Source: Rosettibacter sp964572725 (lineage in GTDB: Bacteria; Bacteroidota; Ignavibacteria; Ignavibacteriales; Melioribacteraceae). Taken from it: a stretch of 64,000 nucleotides of DNA. This document shows positions 17,707 to 26,537 of the stretch, one piece after another. Under the pieces are notes generated by a model. It had not been told where the DNA came from. It ran no database searches and saw only the letters and a list, made by a program, of their open reading frames with translations. The stretch is from NCBI GenBank assembly GCA_964572725.1, contig CAZNFW010000002.1:1-64000 (forward strand), in the 5' to 3' direction. Positions within the stretch are counted from its first letter, which is position 1, and each line of letters opens with the position of its first letter. The translations under genes were made by a program, and so were the position numbers.

Positions 17707-17918
17707 GTAACTCGACATTTATTTCGAGAGCACTCAATATATTTTTGTCGAGATGAATTTCGACTTACATTTTCTGTGATTCAGCGAAAAGAATTACAAT
17801 ATGTAACTTGACATTCATGTCGAGACTATTTTTGATATTTACTATCTCGTTTTCTTTTTGTCGAAATTAATCTTGGCTTACATATTTAGCAAAGTGTAAC
17901 TTGAAACTCAGTTTCGAT
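17707..17918. repeat. Cluster of five GTAAC-headed palindromic elements, mostly as inverted pairs
   Basis: In the 315-base gap 17652-17966: direct copy 17707-17729, inverted 17747-17768, direct 17803-17825, inverted 17860-17881, direct 17896-17918. Each starts (on its own strand) with GTAAC or GTAAG, followed by TCGA, a variable core, and TCGA. The alternating direct/inverted layout at ~40-57-base steps is like the BIME arrangement of enterobacterial REP elements. Nothing else is seen in this gap. Confidence 0.7.
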
Positions 17919-17966
17919 GATAGTTTTATTTCATTAAATCTTTTTATGAAAATAAAATTACCACAC

Positions 17967-19946
17967 TTATTTTTTATTATTAGTTCTAAAAGAATCCCAA
18001 ATCATATAAAATGAAATTAAAGTAAACATAATTAAAGCGAGCAGTTCAGCTACGTTTGACTCCTGCCATTCTAAATTTACCCAATTGTAACCTGCATATC
18101 TTAAGATTGCACTTATTACACCAAAAAGTGCACCGCCTGCAATAAATCCAGATGCAATTAATGTTCCGCGTTCTCTTCGCGAGTTATTAATGGATTCATC
18201 TTTTGATCGAGTAGATACGAAATGAGCAATTAAACCACCAACTAAAAGAGGAGTATTTAGTTCAAGTGGAATATACATACCCAGAGCAAATGGCAGAGCC
18301 GGAACTTTTATTATTGTGAGAATCAAAGCGAACAATGCACCAGCTAAATAAAGCATCCATGGAGCTGGCTGATTCGACATCAATGGTTTAATTACAGCTG
18401 CCATTGCATTTGCTTGTGGTGCAACAAGTGCATTTTCTCCCTTAAATCCATATGTTTCATTCAAAACCATAATTATCCATGCTACAGTAGCAGCAGAAAA
18501 GATTGTGCCGACAAATTTCCATCGCTCCTGTTTATAAGGTGATGAACCAAGCCAGTAACCAATTTTTAAATCTGTAATAAATGCGCCCGCCTGTGATAAA
18601 GCTGTACACACAACTCCTCCTATAATCAAAGCAGAAACCATTCCAGCTGGACCAGATAATCCAACAGATACTAAAACTGCAGATGATAAGATTAATGTCA
18701 TCAAAGTCATACCAGAAACAGGATTGGTTCCTACAATTGCTATTGCTGTAGCAGCGACAGTTGTAAATAGAAACGAAATTATTAATACAATTAACAAACC
18801 AACAAGAGCCTGAAATAAATTATTTACAACACCAAATAAAAAGAAAATAAATATTAGAACAGCAGTTATAAAAATGCCGCCCAAAATAATTTTCATTGGT
18901 AAATCTCTTTGGGTTCTTTCTCCATTTTCATTTGTTCTTTTACCAAATAATTCTTGAAATCCAAGAGAGAAAGCTTTTTTAATAATGCCTGATGATCTGA
19001 TAATTCCAATTAAACCAGCCATTGCTATTCCACCAATTCCGATGTGTCGAACATAAGTTCTGAAAATTTGCTCTGCTGACATATCTTTAATTAACAAAGA
19101 TACATTAGCTCCTATAGGTGTAGTAATATAATCTCCGAAATATGCTATAACAGGAATTAACACAAACCACGAAAGAAATGAGCCTGCTGCAATAATAGAT
19201 GAATATTTTAGTCCAATAATATAACCCAGACCAAGAATAGCAGAACTTACACTAAGACGGAATTCTAATTTTATTTTTTCTGCAATTGTTTGGCCAATAG
19301 GAATAACTTTAGTTGTAAATAATTCACTCCACCATCCAAAAGTTGCAACTACAAAATCATAAATCCCTCCAATCAAACCGCTTATAACCAGAACAAGAGC
19401 TTGTTTACCACCTTTTTCACCAGCCACAAGAACTTCTGTTGTTGCAGTTGCTTCCGGGAATGGAAATTTTCCGTGCATTTCAGAGACAAAATATTTTCTA
19501 AATGGAATTAAAAAAAGGATTCCTAAAAATCCTCCCAAAAGCGATGCAAAAAATATTTTATAAAAATCTGCTTGAAGCTCAAGAATGTAAAGTGCAGGAA
19601 TTGTGAAAATTGCTCCAGCAACGATAGTACCCGAAGTTGCACCAATTGATTGAATAATTACATTTTGACCAAGTGCTCCTTTCTTTTTTAATGAAGCAGA
19701 CAGACCAACAGCAAGAATTGCAATTGGAATAGCAGCTTCGAATACCTGACCAATCTTTAATCCAAGATAAGCTGCAGCTGCAGTGAAAATTACAGCCATT
19801 ATTATTCCTGTAATTACAGAATAAGGGGTCACTTCAGAATATTCCTGATCAGGCAGCATAATTGGAATATATTTTTCTCCGGGTTTAAGTTCAGTATAAG
19901 CATTTGGGGGTAAACCCTGAGAAGTTTTATTTTCTAATTGATTCAT
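17967..19946 (-). CDS. OPT family oligopeptide transporter
   Basis: Integral inner-membrane transporter for peptides or related compounds, 659 residues, with about 14-16 hydrophobic segments by eye. The N-terminus (MLPDQEYSEVTPYSVITG, then AYLGLKIGQVFEAAIPIAIL) and the GKFPFPEATATTEVLVAGE loop (about 155-175) are typical of bacterial OPT proteins. It has a long cytoplasmic loop at about 325-345 (GFQELFGKRTNENGERTQRD). A GGAG-like Shine-Dalgarno precedes the ATG. Upstream, 104 bases separate it from a membrane protein on the same strand, so an operon is possible. The substrate is not readable from the sequence. Confidence 0.92.
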   Translation of the reverse strand: MNQLENKTSQGLPPNAYTELKPGEKYIPIMLPDQEYSEVTPYSVITGIIMAVIFTAAAAYLGLKIGQVFEAAIPIAILAVGLSASLKKKGALGQNVIIQSIGATSGTIVAGAIFTIPALYILELQADFYKIFFASLLGGFLGILFLIPFRKYFVSEMHGKFPFPEATATTEVLVAGEKGGKQALVLVISGLIGGIYDFVVATFGWWSELFTTKVIPIGQTIAEKIKLEFRLSVSSAILGLGYIIGLKYSSIIAAGSFLSWFVLIPVIAYFGDYITTPIGANVSLLIKDMSAEQIFRTYVRHIGIGGIAMAGLIGIIRSSGIIKKAFSLGFQELFGKRTNENGERTQRDLPMKIILGGIFITAVLIFIFFLFGVVNNLFQALVGLLIVLIISFLFTTVAATAIAIVGTNPVSGMTLMTLILSSAVLVSVGLSGPAGMVSALIIGGVVCTALSQAGAFITDLKIGYWLGSSPYKQERWKFVGTIFSAATVAWIIMVLNETYGFKGENALVAPQANAMAAVIKPLMSNQPAPWMLYLAGALFALILTIIKVPALPFALGMYIPLELNTPLLVGGLIAHFVSTRSKDESINNSRRERGTLIASGFIAGGALFGVISAILRYAGYNWVNLEWQESNVAELLALIMFTLISFYMIWDSFRTNNKK

Positions 19947-20050
19947 AAATTTATCTCCAATTATCTAATGAATTTATTCTAATTTCGTGCATTATACTTC
20001 CTTAGCACTTCATAAATTTCATATATAATTTTTGAACAGCTTAATCATTT

Positions 20051-20860
20051 TCATTTAGTATTGAGCTTACTGTAATCTAATTCAGAACCAAGAACACTAT
20101 GAGGAATCAGGTAAATAATTAACATAAAAATTGATGCAATTAAAACCCATCTTTTGGGATTATCTGATTTTTTAATTTTATAAAATGCAACGAGCCACCC
20201 AATCATTGCTATGAGAGTTTTATTATCTGTTAAGTCAATACCAAATGGGAAACCTGTCCAGAATTCACCAAATGCATAGTATTGCATTAAAGGACCAAGT
20301 ATAAATCCACCGATAAATAAAGTAATAATTGTTGAAAGAGTATAGAATTTTAATTTAGGCTGATTACTGAAAAATTCAAATGCTGCTCGAGTTGAAAATA
20401 GCATTGAAATGAACATAAATAGTATGTGTGGAATTAAAATTGATTCAGGCACATCTCCCTTAAAACGAATAACAACGGTTCTATTTTCCGGGATATAAAT
20501 TTTTTTGTCATCTTTTTTTAATTTAATAAAGTATTCAAGTTTTCCACCAGGAGGTTGTTTGGGAAGCTCTGCGTTTAATATTTTATCTCCTGTCATCTCA
20601 ATTATTTTGTAATCTTTGTCAAATTTATAACGTTTCCAGTATAGAAAGCCTCTTATATTTTCGTCGTCTGTTTTAATGCTTACTTTATAATTTTGATTGG
20701 ATGAATGACTTCTTTCTAAATTGTACTTAATTGCTTTGTTTTTAAATCTAATCTCACCTTTAAGTGGGTAAGTTGGACCTGTAATTCTTTGATAAATTGC
20801 TGATGAGATTGTAATTAAAAATGCAAGGAACCAGAAAAGAATACTTTTTGTTTTGGACAT
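20051..20860 (-). CDS. Membrane protein of unknown function, 269 residues
   Basis: Function not recognised. One N-terminal membrane segment (about 8-26), then a ~110-residue extracytoplasmic beta-rich region containing KGEIRFKNKAIKYNLERS and ending NRTVVIRFKGDVPESI, then four membrane segments (about 140-157, 172-195, 218-232, 242-258). This layout, an outer domain on a small membrane bundle, suggests a receptor or assembly factor, but that is only a shape argument. It is upstream of the OPT transporter on the same strand. Confidence 0.7.
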   Translation of the reverse strand: MSKTKSILFWFLAFLITISSAIYQRITGPTYPLKGEIRFKNKAIKYNLERSHSSNQNYKVSIKTDDENIRGFLYWKRYKFDKDYKIIEMTGDKILNAELPKQPPGGKLEYFIKLKKDDKKIYIPENRTVVIRFKGDVPESILIPHILFMFISMLFSTRAAFEFFSNQPKLKFYTLSTIITLFIGGFILGPLMQYYAFGEFWTGFPFGIDLTDNKTLIAMIGWLVAFYKIKKSDNPKRWVLIASIFMLIIYLIPHSVLGSELDYSKLNTK

Positions 20861-20970
20861 ACAATAAACAAAATAAATTTATTGGCAACTTATGAAATGT
20901 TTATTTATTGAACAATCGTTTTCTGAACAATAATATATAAAAGTCTAATGAATAGTTGTTATGTATAATT

Positions 20971-21035
20971 GTAACGCGATTCGCTGAATCGCAAAGAACC
21001 TATAGACTATTCTCGAAACAAGCATTTCGAGTTAC
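20971..21035. repeat. Inverted pair of GTAAC-headed palindromic elements
   Basis: Direct copy 20971-20995 (GTAACGCGATTC...GAATCGC) and inverted copy 21011-21035 (on the minus strand GTAACTCGAAATG...TTTCGAGA). They share heads but have different stems, so the hairpin is kept while the sequence changes. They lie between the membrane protein and the Cys-rich gene. Confidence 0.65.
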
Positions 21036-21069
21036 AAGTAACATCAATAGTTAAAAATTTTTTAATTAT

Positions 21070-21246
21070 TTACTTCTTTATTCCAAAACATTTATTGTTT
21101 TTATTATTGTAGCGTTTGAAATATTTACACCAAACAGCTAATTCTTTTCTGCATGCACCTATTGCAGATGGCTTACTAAACGAAGCATATCTGCATGAAT
21201 AATCACAAAAAAGTGGAAACTCAATATTGTTTTTCTTTTTACTCAT
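21070..21246 (-). CDS. Small cysteine-rich protein, 58 residues (putative metal binder)
   Basis: ATG at 21246, stop at 21070-21072. Five Cys: C14 and C18 (LFCDYSCRYA), C32 (IGACRKEL), C40 (VWCKYFKRYNNK) and C53 (NKCFGIKK). The CX3C start, GACR, WC and final NKC are what I remember of a small conserved family in several Gram-negative phyla with no assigned function. The spacing suggests a Zn or Fe-S site, but that is inference. It has a basic tail and no signal peptide. It is divergent from gmhA; the 68 bases between them hold the gmhA promoter box. Confidence 0.6.
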   Translation of the reverse strand: MSKKKNNIEFPLFCDYSCRYASFSKPSAIGACRKELAVWCKYFKRYNNKNNKCFGIKK

Positions 21247-21285
21247 TGAAATAAATTTCTTTTACTGAATGATAATAAACTTTCT

Positions 21286-21293
21286 TATCTTTG
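21286..21293 (+). promoter_or_regulatory. TAnnTTTG -7 box for gmhA
   Basis: TATCTTTG, 21 bases before the ATG at 21315. It argues against the TTG at 21291, which would lie inside the box. Confidence 0.5.
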
Positions 21294-21314
21294 AAAAGAA
21301 TAAATGAGGCAAGT

Positions 21315-21902
21315 ATGATTGATAAAGAAAAATTTTTTTCTGAATCCTTAAAAGAAAGTGCAGAAACAAAATTAAATATTGAAAAAAATTGTAAAGAAGT
21401 TGTTCTTAGAGCAGCTGATATAATCGTTGATGCGTACCGTAAGGGCAAAAAAGTTTTGCTGTGCGGCAATGGCGGAAGTGCAGCAGACAGCCAGCATATT
21501 GCAACTGAATTAATGATAAGATTGAGTCATAAAATAAATCGACCGGCTCTGCCAGCAATTGCATTAACTACAGATACATCGAATCTTACCGCAGGAAGCA
21601 ACGACATAGGTTTTGAAAATGTATTTGCAAGAAGTATTGAAGGACTTGGCAACGAAGGTGACATATTAATTGCAATTTCAACAAGCGGTAATTCACTGAA
21701 TATTATTAAAGCAACAGAAAAAGCCCACGAAAAAAATATGTATGTCATTGGTTTCCTTGGCGGTAACGGCGGTAAATTAAAAGATAAAGTTGACCTGCCC
21801 ATTATCATTCCCTCATCGAATGTTCAAAGAATTCAAGAAGGACATATTACAATTGCACATATTATTTGTGAATTGGTAGAAACAGAATTATACGGACAAT
21901 AA
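21315..21902 (+). CDS. gmhA: Sedoheptulose-7-phosphate isomerase
   Basis: First step of ADP-heptose synthesis: sedoheptulose-7-P to glycero-manno-heptose-7-P, for the LPS inner core. 195 residues from the ATG at 21315, which has GAGG at 21306-21309; an in-frame TTG at 21291 is rejected because it overlaps a -7 box. The SIS fold is clear: LLCGNGGSAADSQHIATEL (phosphosugar loop, about 49-67), ISTSGNSLNIIKA (about 122-134), and the C-terminal QEGHITIAHIICELVE with the catalytic/zinc-site His. It feeds the GT9/waaA pathway encoded 11 kb upstream. It stands alone here. Confidence 0.95.
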   Translation: MIDKEKFFSESLKESAETKLNIEKNCKEVVLRAADIIVDAYRKGKKVLLCGNGGSAADSQHIATELMIRLSHKINRPALPAIALTTDTSNLTAGSNDIGFENVFARSIEGLGNEGDILIAISTSGNSLNIIKATEKAHEKNMYVIGFLGGNGGKLKDKVDLPIIIPSSNVQRIQEGHITIAHIICELVETELYGQ

Positions 21903-21954
21903 ATTTTGATATTTTATTTGTGTAATTACCCCAATAATAAAATCTGAAATTTTT

Positions 21955-21962
21955 TATCTTTG
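21955..21962 (+). promoter_or_regulatory. TAnnTTTG -7 box for the aconitase gene
   Basis: TATCTTTG, 25 bases before the ATG at 21988. No clear -33 TTTG at the expected distance. An AGAGGAGG Shine-Dalgarno follows just before the ATG. Confidence 0.45.
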
Positions 21963-21987
21963 TATTGAATTTTTAAAAGAGGAGGCT

Positions 21988-24471
21988 ATGACAGAAAATT
22001 ATGACATGATAAAAAAAGTGTATGCAGGGTTCAGAAAGAAAGTTAGAGATGCACGCAAGGTAGTTGGCAGACCATTAACTTATGCAGAAAAAATTCTTTA
22101 TGCACATCTCTGGAATCCTGCAAAGCAAGAATTAATACGCGGAAAAGATTTTGCTGAATTTGCACCTGACCGCGTAGCCATGCAAGATGCAACAGCTCAG
22201 ATGGCAATGCTTCAATTTATGCACGCCGGAAGAAAAACATCTGCTGTTCCTGCTACTGCTCATGCAGACCATTTGATTGTTGCTCAAAGTGGTTCAAAAG
22301 AAGATCTTGAAAGAGCTATCGAGGAAAACAAAGAAGTTTATGAATTTCTCGAATCTGTGTGCAAAAAATATGGTGTAGGTTTCTGGAAACCTGGTGCTGG
22401 CATAATTCATCAGGTTATTCTGGAAAATTATGCATTCCCGGGCGGAATGATGATTGGCTCTGATTCTCATACTCCAAATGCTGGCGGGCTGGGAATGATC
22501 GCAATTGGGGTTGGTGGTGCAGATGTTGTTGATGTAATGGCTGGTATGCCGTGGGAATTAAAATGGCCTAAATTGATAGGGGTTAAATTATCAGGAAAAC
22601 TTTCCGGATGGACATCACCCAAAGATGTTATTTTAAAATTAGCAGGAATTTTAACTGTAAAAGGCGGTACAGGTTCTATTATTGAATATTTTGGCGAAGG
22701 AACAAAATCTATTTCGTGCACTGGAAAAGCTACAATTTGTAACATGGGTGCTGAAGTTGGAGCTACTACTTCAATTTTCCCATTCGATGAAAAAATGGCT
22801 AATTATTTAAGAAAGACAAATCGTTCTGATGTTGCCGAACTTGCTGAAAAATTAGCAGATGAACTTAAGGCTGATGACGAAGTCTATGCAGAACCTGAAA
22901 AGTATTTTGACCAGATTATTGAAATTAATTTAAGTGAACTAGAACCACATATCAATGGTCCTTTTACTCCTGATCTTGCTCATCCAATTTCAAAAATGAA
23001 AGAAGCTGTTTTAGAAAATAATTATCCGGATAAAATAAGTGTAGCTTTAATAGGAAGTTGTACAAATTCAAGTTATGAAGATATAGACCGTTCTGCAAAC
23101 ATTGCACGCCAAGCTTTGGCAAAAGGATTAAAAGCAAAAACACAATTTACAATAACACCAGGTTCTGAACAGGTTCGTGCAACAATTGAACGCGATGGGC
23201 AGCTTCAAGTTCTTACAGAATTCGGAGGAACAGTTCTTGCAAATGCTTGCGGACCATGCATAGGCATGTGGAAAAGAATGGATATTAAAACCGGTGAAAA
23301 AAATACAATCATAAATTCATTTAATAGAAATTTTGCAAAAAGAAATGATAATAATCCTGAAACTTACTCATTCATTGCAAGTCCGGAAATTGTAACAGCA
23401 TTAGCTATTGCGGGTAGCTTGTCTTTTAATCCAGAAACAGATTATCTAATTAATGATAAAGGTGAACAGGTTAAACTTGATCCTCCATACGGTGACGAAC
23501 TTCCAGAGAATGGTTTTGAAAAAGATACTCAAGGATATTTAGCTCCTTCACCAGATGGATATAAAACAGAAGTAAAAATTGACCCGGGCAGTGAGCGTCT
23601 CCAGTTTCTTGAACGCTTTGAACCATGGGATGGAAATGATTTTATTGATTTGCCTTTGTTGCTAAAAGTAAAAGGCAAATGTACAACAGATCATATTTCA
23701 CCTGCAGGTTCTTGGCTTAAGTATCGTGGTCATCTTGATAATATTTCCAAAAATATGTTTCTGGGTGCAATTAATGCTTTTACAGGAAAAGCAGGGGAAG
23801 CTAAAAATATTTTTACAGGTGAGTACAAGCAGGTTCATGAAGTTGCAAGAGAATACAAAGCACAGGGATTGGGATGGATTGTTGTTGGAGATGAAAATTA
23901 TGGAGAAGGTTCATCACGTGAACATGCAGCTATGGAACCAAGATATCTTGGCGGAAAAGCAATAATAGCAAAAAGCTTTGCACGAATTCATGAAACAAAT
24001 CTTAAAAAGCAGGGAATGCTTCCATTGACTTTTGCCAATCCTGATGATTATGACAAAATTCAGGAAGATGATAGATTGAGTTTGGTTGGACTTAAAGACT
24101 TTACACCAGAAAAACAATTAAAGTTAATTGCAAAGCATAGTGATGGCTCAATTGATGAAATCTGGTTAAATCATTCTTTTAGTGCTTCACAAATTGAATG
24201 GTTCAAAGCAGGCAGTGCACTTAATCTAATTGCTGAAAGTCAAAAGAAGATTGAAATAAAGAAAAAGCCTGCAGCCGCCAGAAAAACTGTTAAGGCTAAG
24301 AAAACAGCAGAAAAGAAACCGAAATTAGCTCAGAAAAAGGCAGTTAGAAAGAGTACAAAAACACAAAAAAAGAAAATTACCAAGTCTGCAACTAAGTCAA
24401 AAACTAAAACAAAAAAAGCAACACCGAAGAAATTAACTGCTAAATCCAAAAGCAGAACAAAGAAAAGATAA
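21988..24471 (+). CDS. acnA: Aconitate hydratase (mitochondrial-type) with a lysine-rich histone-H1-like C-terminal tail
   Basis: TCA-cycle enzyme converting citrate to isocitrate through a [4Fe-4S] cluster. 827 residues. Cluster ligands are C358 (IGSCTNSSYED), C421 and C424 (NACGPCIGMW). Substrate loops MIGSDSHTPNAGG (~155-167) and YGEGSSREHAAMEPR (~640-654) are present. The enzyme body ends near residue 752 (FKAGSALNLIAESQ). The last 75 residues are almost only Lys, Ala, Thr, Ser and Arg (KKKPAAARKTVKAKK... to KSRTKKR), like histone H1 or AlgP tails. That tail is not part of known aconitases and should be disordered and nucleic-acid binding. The coding frame is intact to the stop, and a terminator follows. 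The gene symbol is by family convention only. Confidence 0.93.
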   Translation: MTENYDMIKKVYAGFRKKVRDARKVVGRPLTYAEKILYAHLWNPAKQELIRGKDFAEFAPDRVAMQDATAQMAMLQFMHAGRKTSAVPATAHADHLIVAQSGSKEDLERAIEENKEVYEFLESVCKKYGVGFWKPGAGIIHQVILENYAFPGGMMIGSDSHTPNAGGLGMIAIGVGGADVVDVMAGMPWELKWPKLIGVKLSGKLSGWTSPKDVILKLAGILTVKGGTGSIIEYFGEGTKSISCTGKATICNMGAEVGATTSIFPFDEKMANYLRKTNRSDVAELAEKLADELKADDEVYAEPEKYFDQIIEINLSELEPHINGPFTPDLAHPISKMKEAVLENNYPDKISVALIGSCTNSSYEDIDRSANIARQALAKGLKAKTQFTITPGSEQVRATIERDGQLQVLTEFGGTVLANACGPCIGMWKRMDIKTGEKNTIINSFNRNFAKRNDNNPETYSFIASPEIVTALAIAGSLSFNPETDYLINDKGEQVKLDPPYGDELPENGFEKDTQGYLAPSPDGYKTEVKIDPGSERLQFLERFEPWDGNDFIDLPLLLKVKGKCTTDHISPAGSWLKYRGHLDNISKNMFLGAINAFTGKAGEAKNIFTGEYKQVHEVAREYKAQGLGWIVVGDENYGEGSSREHAAMEPRYLGGKAIIAKSFARIHETNLKKQGMLPLTFANPDDYDKIQEDDRLSLVGLKDFTPEKQLKLIAKHSDGSIDEIWLNHSFSASQIEWFKAGSALNLIAESQKKIEIKKKPAAARKTVKAKKTAEKKPKLAQKKAVRKSTKTQKKKITKSATKSKTKTKKATPKKLTAKSKSRTKKR

Positions 24472-24480
24472 AATTCGATT

Positions 24481-24517
24481 ACCCCTCTGTTATATTTCAC
24501 AGAGGGGTATTTTATTT
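24481..24517 (+). terminator. Rho-independent terminator after aconitase
   Basis: A 10-bp perfect stem (ACCCCTCTGT with ACAGAGGGGT), 8-base loop, then ATTTTATTT. It lies between two convergent genes, and the stem could also serve the minus-strand DUF192 gene, whose stop is at 24516. Confidence 0.8.
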
Positions 24518-25061
24518 AATCTCTTCGCCATACAATTTTGTCACCCTCTTTAATTCCAAATTTATCTGTATATCCAGCAATTACTTCAACTACATATTGT
24601 GATGGTTTAATTGATGAATATGATTGTTCAGAATAAGGTGTGGTATTTTTATGAATTTTTACAATTTCCATTTTGGAATTAATAAAAATCATATCAAGCG
24701 GAATCATTGTATTTTTCATCCAGAATGATTGAGAAGCTTCATAAGGAAAGATAAACAGCATTCCCTGATTTTCTTCCATCTTATCTCTAAACATTAAGCC
24801 TGTCATTCTTTGTTCGTCGTCATCTGCTATTTCAATATCAAGTTTTGAAATCATCTCTCCCTTTTGATTAACAAAAGTAAGTTCTCCTTCTTTTGTAAAT
24901 GAATAAGCTGCTTTAGCTGTCATTGCTTTTTCTAATTCTGGATTTACTTTTTCTTTGTTCATTACAATATTCGATATTATTAAATAAACAGCAAACGATA
25001 AAATTAACAATACAACTATAATTTGAAATAATAAATTTTTTTTCTTCTTCATTTTATTCAC
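24516..25061 (-). CDS. DUF192 family protein, membrane-anchored or exported
   Basis: 181 residues. N-terminal membrane segment (about 9-31), then a DUF192 domain (about 60-180) with the family strings MTGLMFRDKM...GMLFIF, SFWMKNTMIPLDMIFI, and VVEVIAGYTDKFGIKEGDKI. DUF192 proteins are small extracytoplasmic beta-proteins of unknown biochemical role. It is last in the probable aroK-aroB-GHL10-DUF192 unit, 21 bases after the GHL10 stop. The positively charged N-terminus (KMKKKKN) fits an inner-membrane anchor facing the periplasm. Confidence 0.88.
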   Translation of the reverse strand: MNKMKKKKNLLFQIIVVLLILSFAVYLIISNIVMNKEKVNPELEKAMTAKAAYSFTKEGELTFVNQKGEMISKLDIEIADDDEQRMTGLMFRDKMEENQGMLFIFPYEASQSFWMKNTMIPLDMIFINSKMEIVKIHKNTTPYSEQSYSSIKPSQYVVEVIAGYTDKFGIKEGDKIVWRRD

Positions 25062-25082
25062 CGATTTGTGCTTAATTATATT

Positions 25083-26534
25083 TTATAATTTTAATCTCAT
25101 TAATTTATTGGCTTTTTGAAATATCAAAAAGATAGTTTTATATTCTTCAACATTTATCTTTAATTCTATAACATTTTTACCCTGTTTTATTTTTGTTTTC
25201 AAAAGAGTTTCATTGCTGCTTATTCCTGTTTCACCTTTAACAATAATTTCATCATCTGATTCAGAATAAATTATTATCTCTGAATAATTGTTCGACTTTT
25301 TTATAAGTACTGGTTTTAAAAATTTATCATTATAAGAAGAAAAATTTTCTGTGGGAGAAATGATTTCGAATTTTTTGTCTTCCTCCGGGTAATTATTTCC
25401 AACTTTGGTTTTTATAAGATTATTATTTGATTTTGTTGTTAACAAATTTTCGTTGAAGGCAGGAAATTTATAATCCTTTATATTTGAGTATCGGAAAAGT
25501 GCAATACCGTCTGCACCTATCTTTCGTGAGTATTCAATCATTTTTTCCATTTCATTTTTTACTTCATCTTTAAATGCACCTATTCCAATTATAACTTTTT
25601 TGCCGTACGAATTCTCAACCCAGTCTTTGGCAATAATATCGAATTGATATTTGTCATCAAAAGACCAGTAAATTTGAGGAGTTATATAATCAACAATTCC
25701 CTTTTTAAGCCATTCTTTTGTATCCTGATAAACTTCATAAAATCCTTCCCATCCATTCATTCCTTTGAGATTTTTATTAATACCGATTGGTGTTGCTCCA
25801 AGCTGAATGTTTGGCTTGACAGATTTGATTTTTTTATTGATTAATGAAATTAAATCAGTAATATTTTTTCTTCTCCATTCATCTCTGGATAGATTGCATC
25901 CATATAATTGAAAAGTCGAATCATCATTAAAAATTTTTCCCGGGTATCGAATGTAATCAAGGTGAACTCCATCAATATCATAATTTTCAACAAGTTCTTT
26001 TATTAGATTGGAAATATATTCTCTTACTTCAGGCAAACCGGGATTCAACCAGTAAGATTTTGAATTGTCTTTGATGTCTTCAACAATCCATTCTTTTTTC
26101 TTTTGAATGATATGGTTAGAATTATTTAATACATTTAAATCATTCCCTGCAAAAACCTGCACAGTATTTATCCACGCATGAATTTCAAGATTACGTTTAT
26201 GTGCTTCTTCTACAGCAAATTGAAGAGGGTCGTAAGGTATTCCGCCCTTTCCATCAATATATAAAGAAAATGGTTCGAATGAAGATTTGAATAAAACAGT
26301 TCCATTACTTCTTACCTGAAAATAAATTGTATTAAGATTTTTTGATTTAATGCTGTCGAAAATTTCTATTAATGATTTTTTCTGAGCTTCAATATTAAAA
26401 GTTGGCGGCGGCCAGTCCAATCTATGACTGGTTGCTATCCATACAGCTCTAATTTCATTAACCTTCGATTGGATTGCAGTAATGCTTAAGAAATAAAATA
26501 AGAATGTAAAAATGGAAAATTTTTTAGTCAGCAT
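25083..26534 (-). CDS. GHL10 (glycosyl-hydrolase-like 10, YngK-type) secreted protein
   Basis: 483 residues. Signal peptide (about 1-23, ...ITAIQSK), then a TIM-barrel GHL10 domain (about 27-345) with EIRAVWIATSHRLDWP, TIYFQVRSNGTVLFKSSFEP, HAWINTVQV and the acidic DGVHLDYIRYPG strand. The C-terminal ~110 residues form a beta-like region (EIISPTENFSSYNDKF onwards) with no recognised family. Relatives are predicted glycoside hydrolases acting on cell-wall or exopolysaccharide glycans; a substrate is not proven for most. It starts 3 bases after the aroB stop, so it is almost certainly co-transcribed. Confidence 0.88.
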   Translation of the reverse strand: MLTKKFSIFTFLFYFLSITAIQSKVNEIRAVWIATSHRLDWPPPTFNIEAQKKSLIEIFDSIKSKNLNTIYFQVRSNGTVLFKSSFEPFSLYIDGKGGIPYDPLQFAVEEAHKRNLEIHAWINTVQVFAGNDLNVLNNSNHIIQKKKEWIVEDIKDNSKSYWLNPGLPEVREYISNLIKELVENYDIDGVHLDYIRYPGKIFNDDSTFQLYGCNLSRDEWRRKNITDLISLINKKIKSVKPNIQLGATPIGINKNLKGMNGWEGFYEVYQDTKEWLKKGIVDYITPQIYWSFDDKYQFDIIAKDWVENSYGKKVIIGIGAFKDEVKNEMEKMIEYSRKIGADGIALFRYSNIKDYKFPAFNENLLTTKSNNNLIKTKVGNNYPEEDKKFEIISPTENFSSYNDKFLKPVLIKKSNNYSEIIIYSESDDEIIVKGETGISSNETLLKTKIKQGKNVIELKINVEEYKTIFLIFQKANKLMRLKL

Positions 26535-26537
26535 AAG

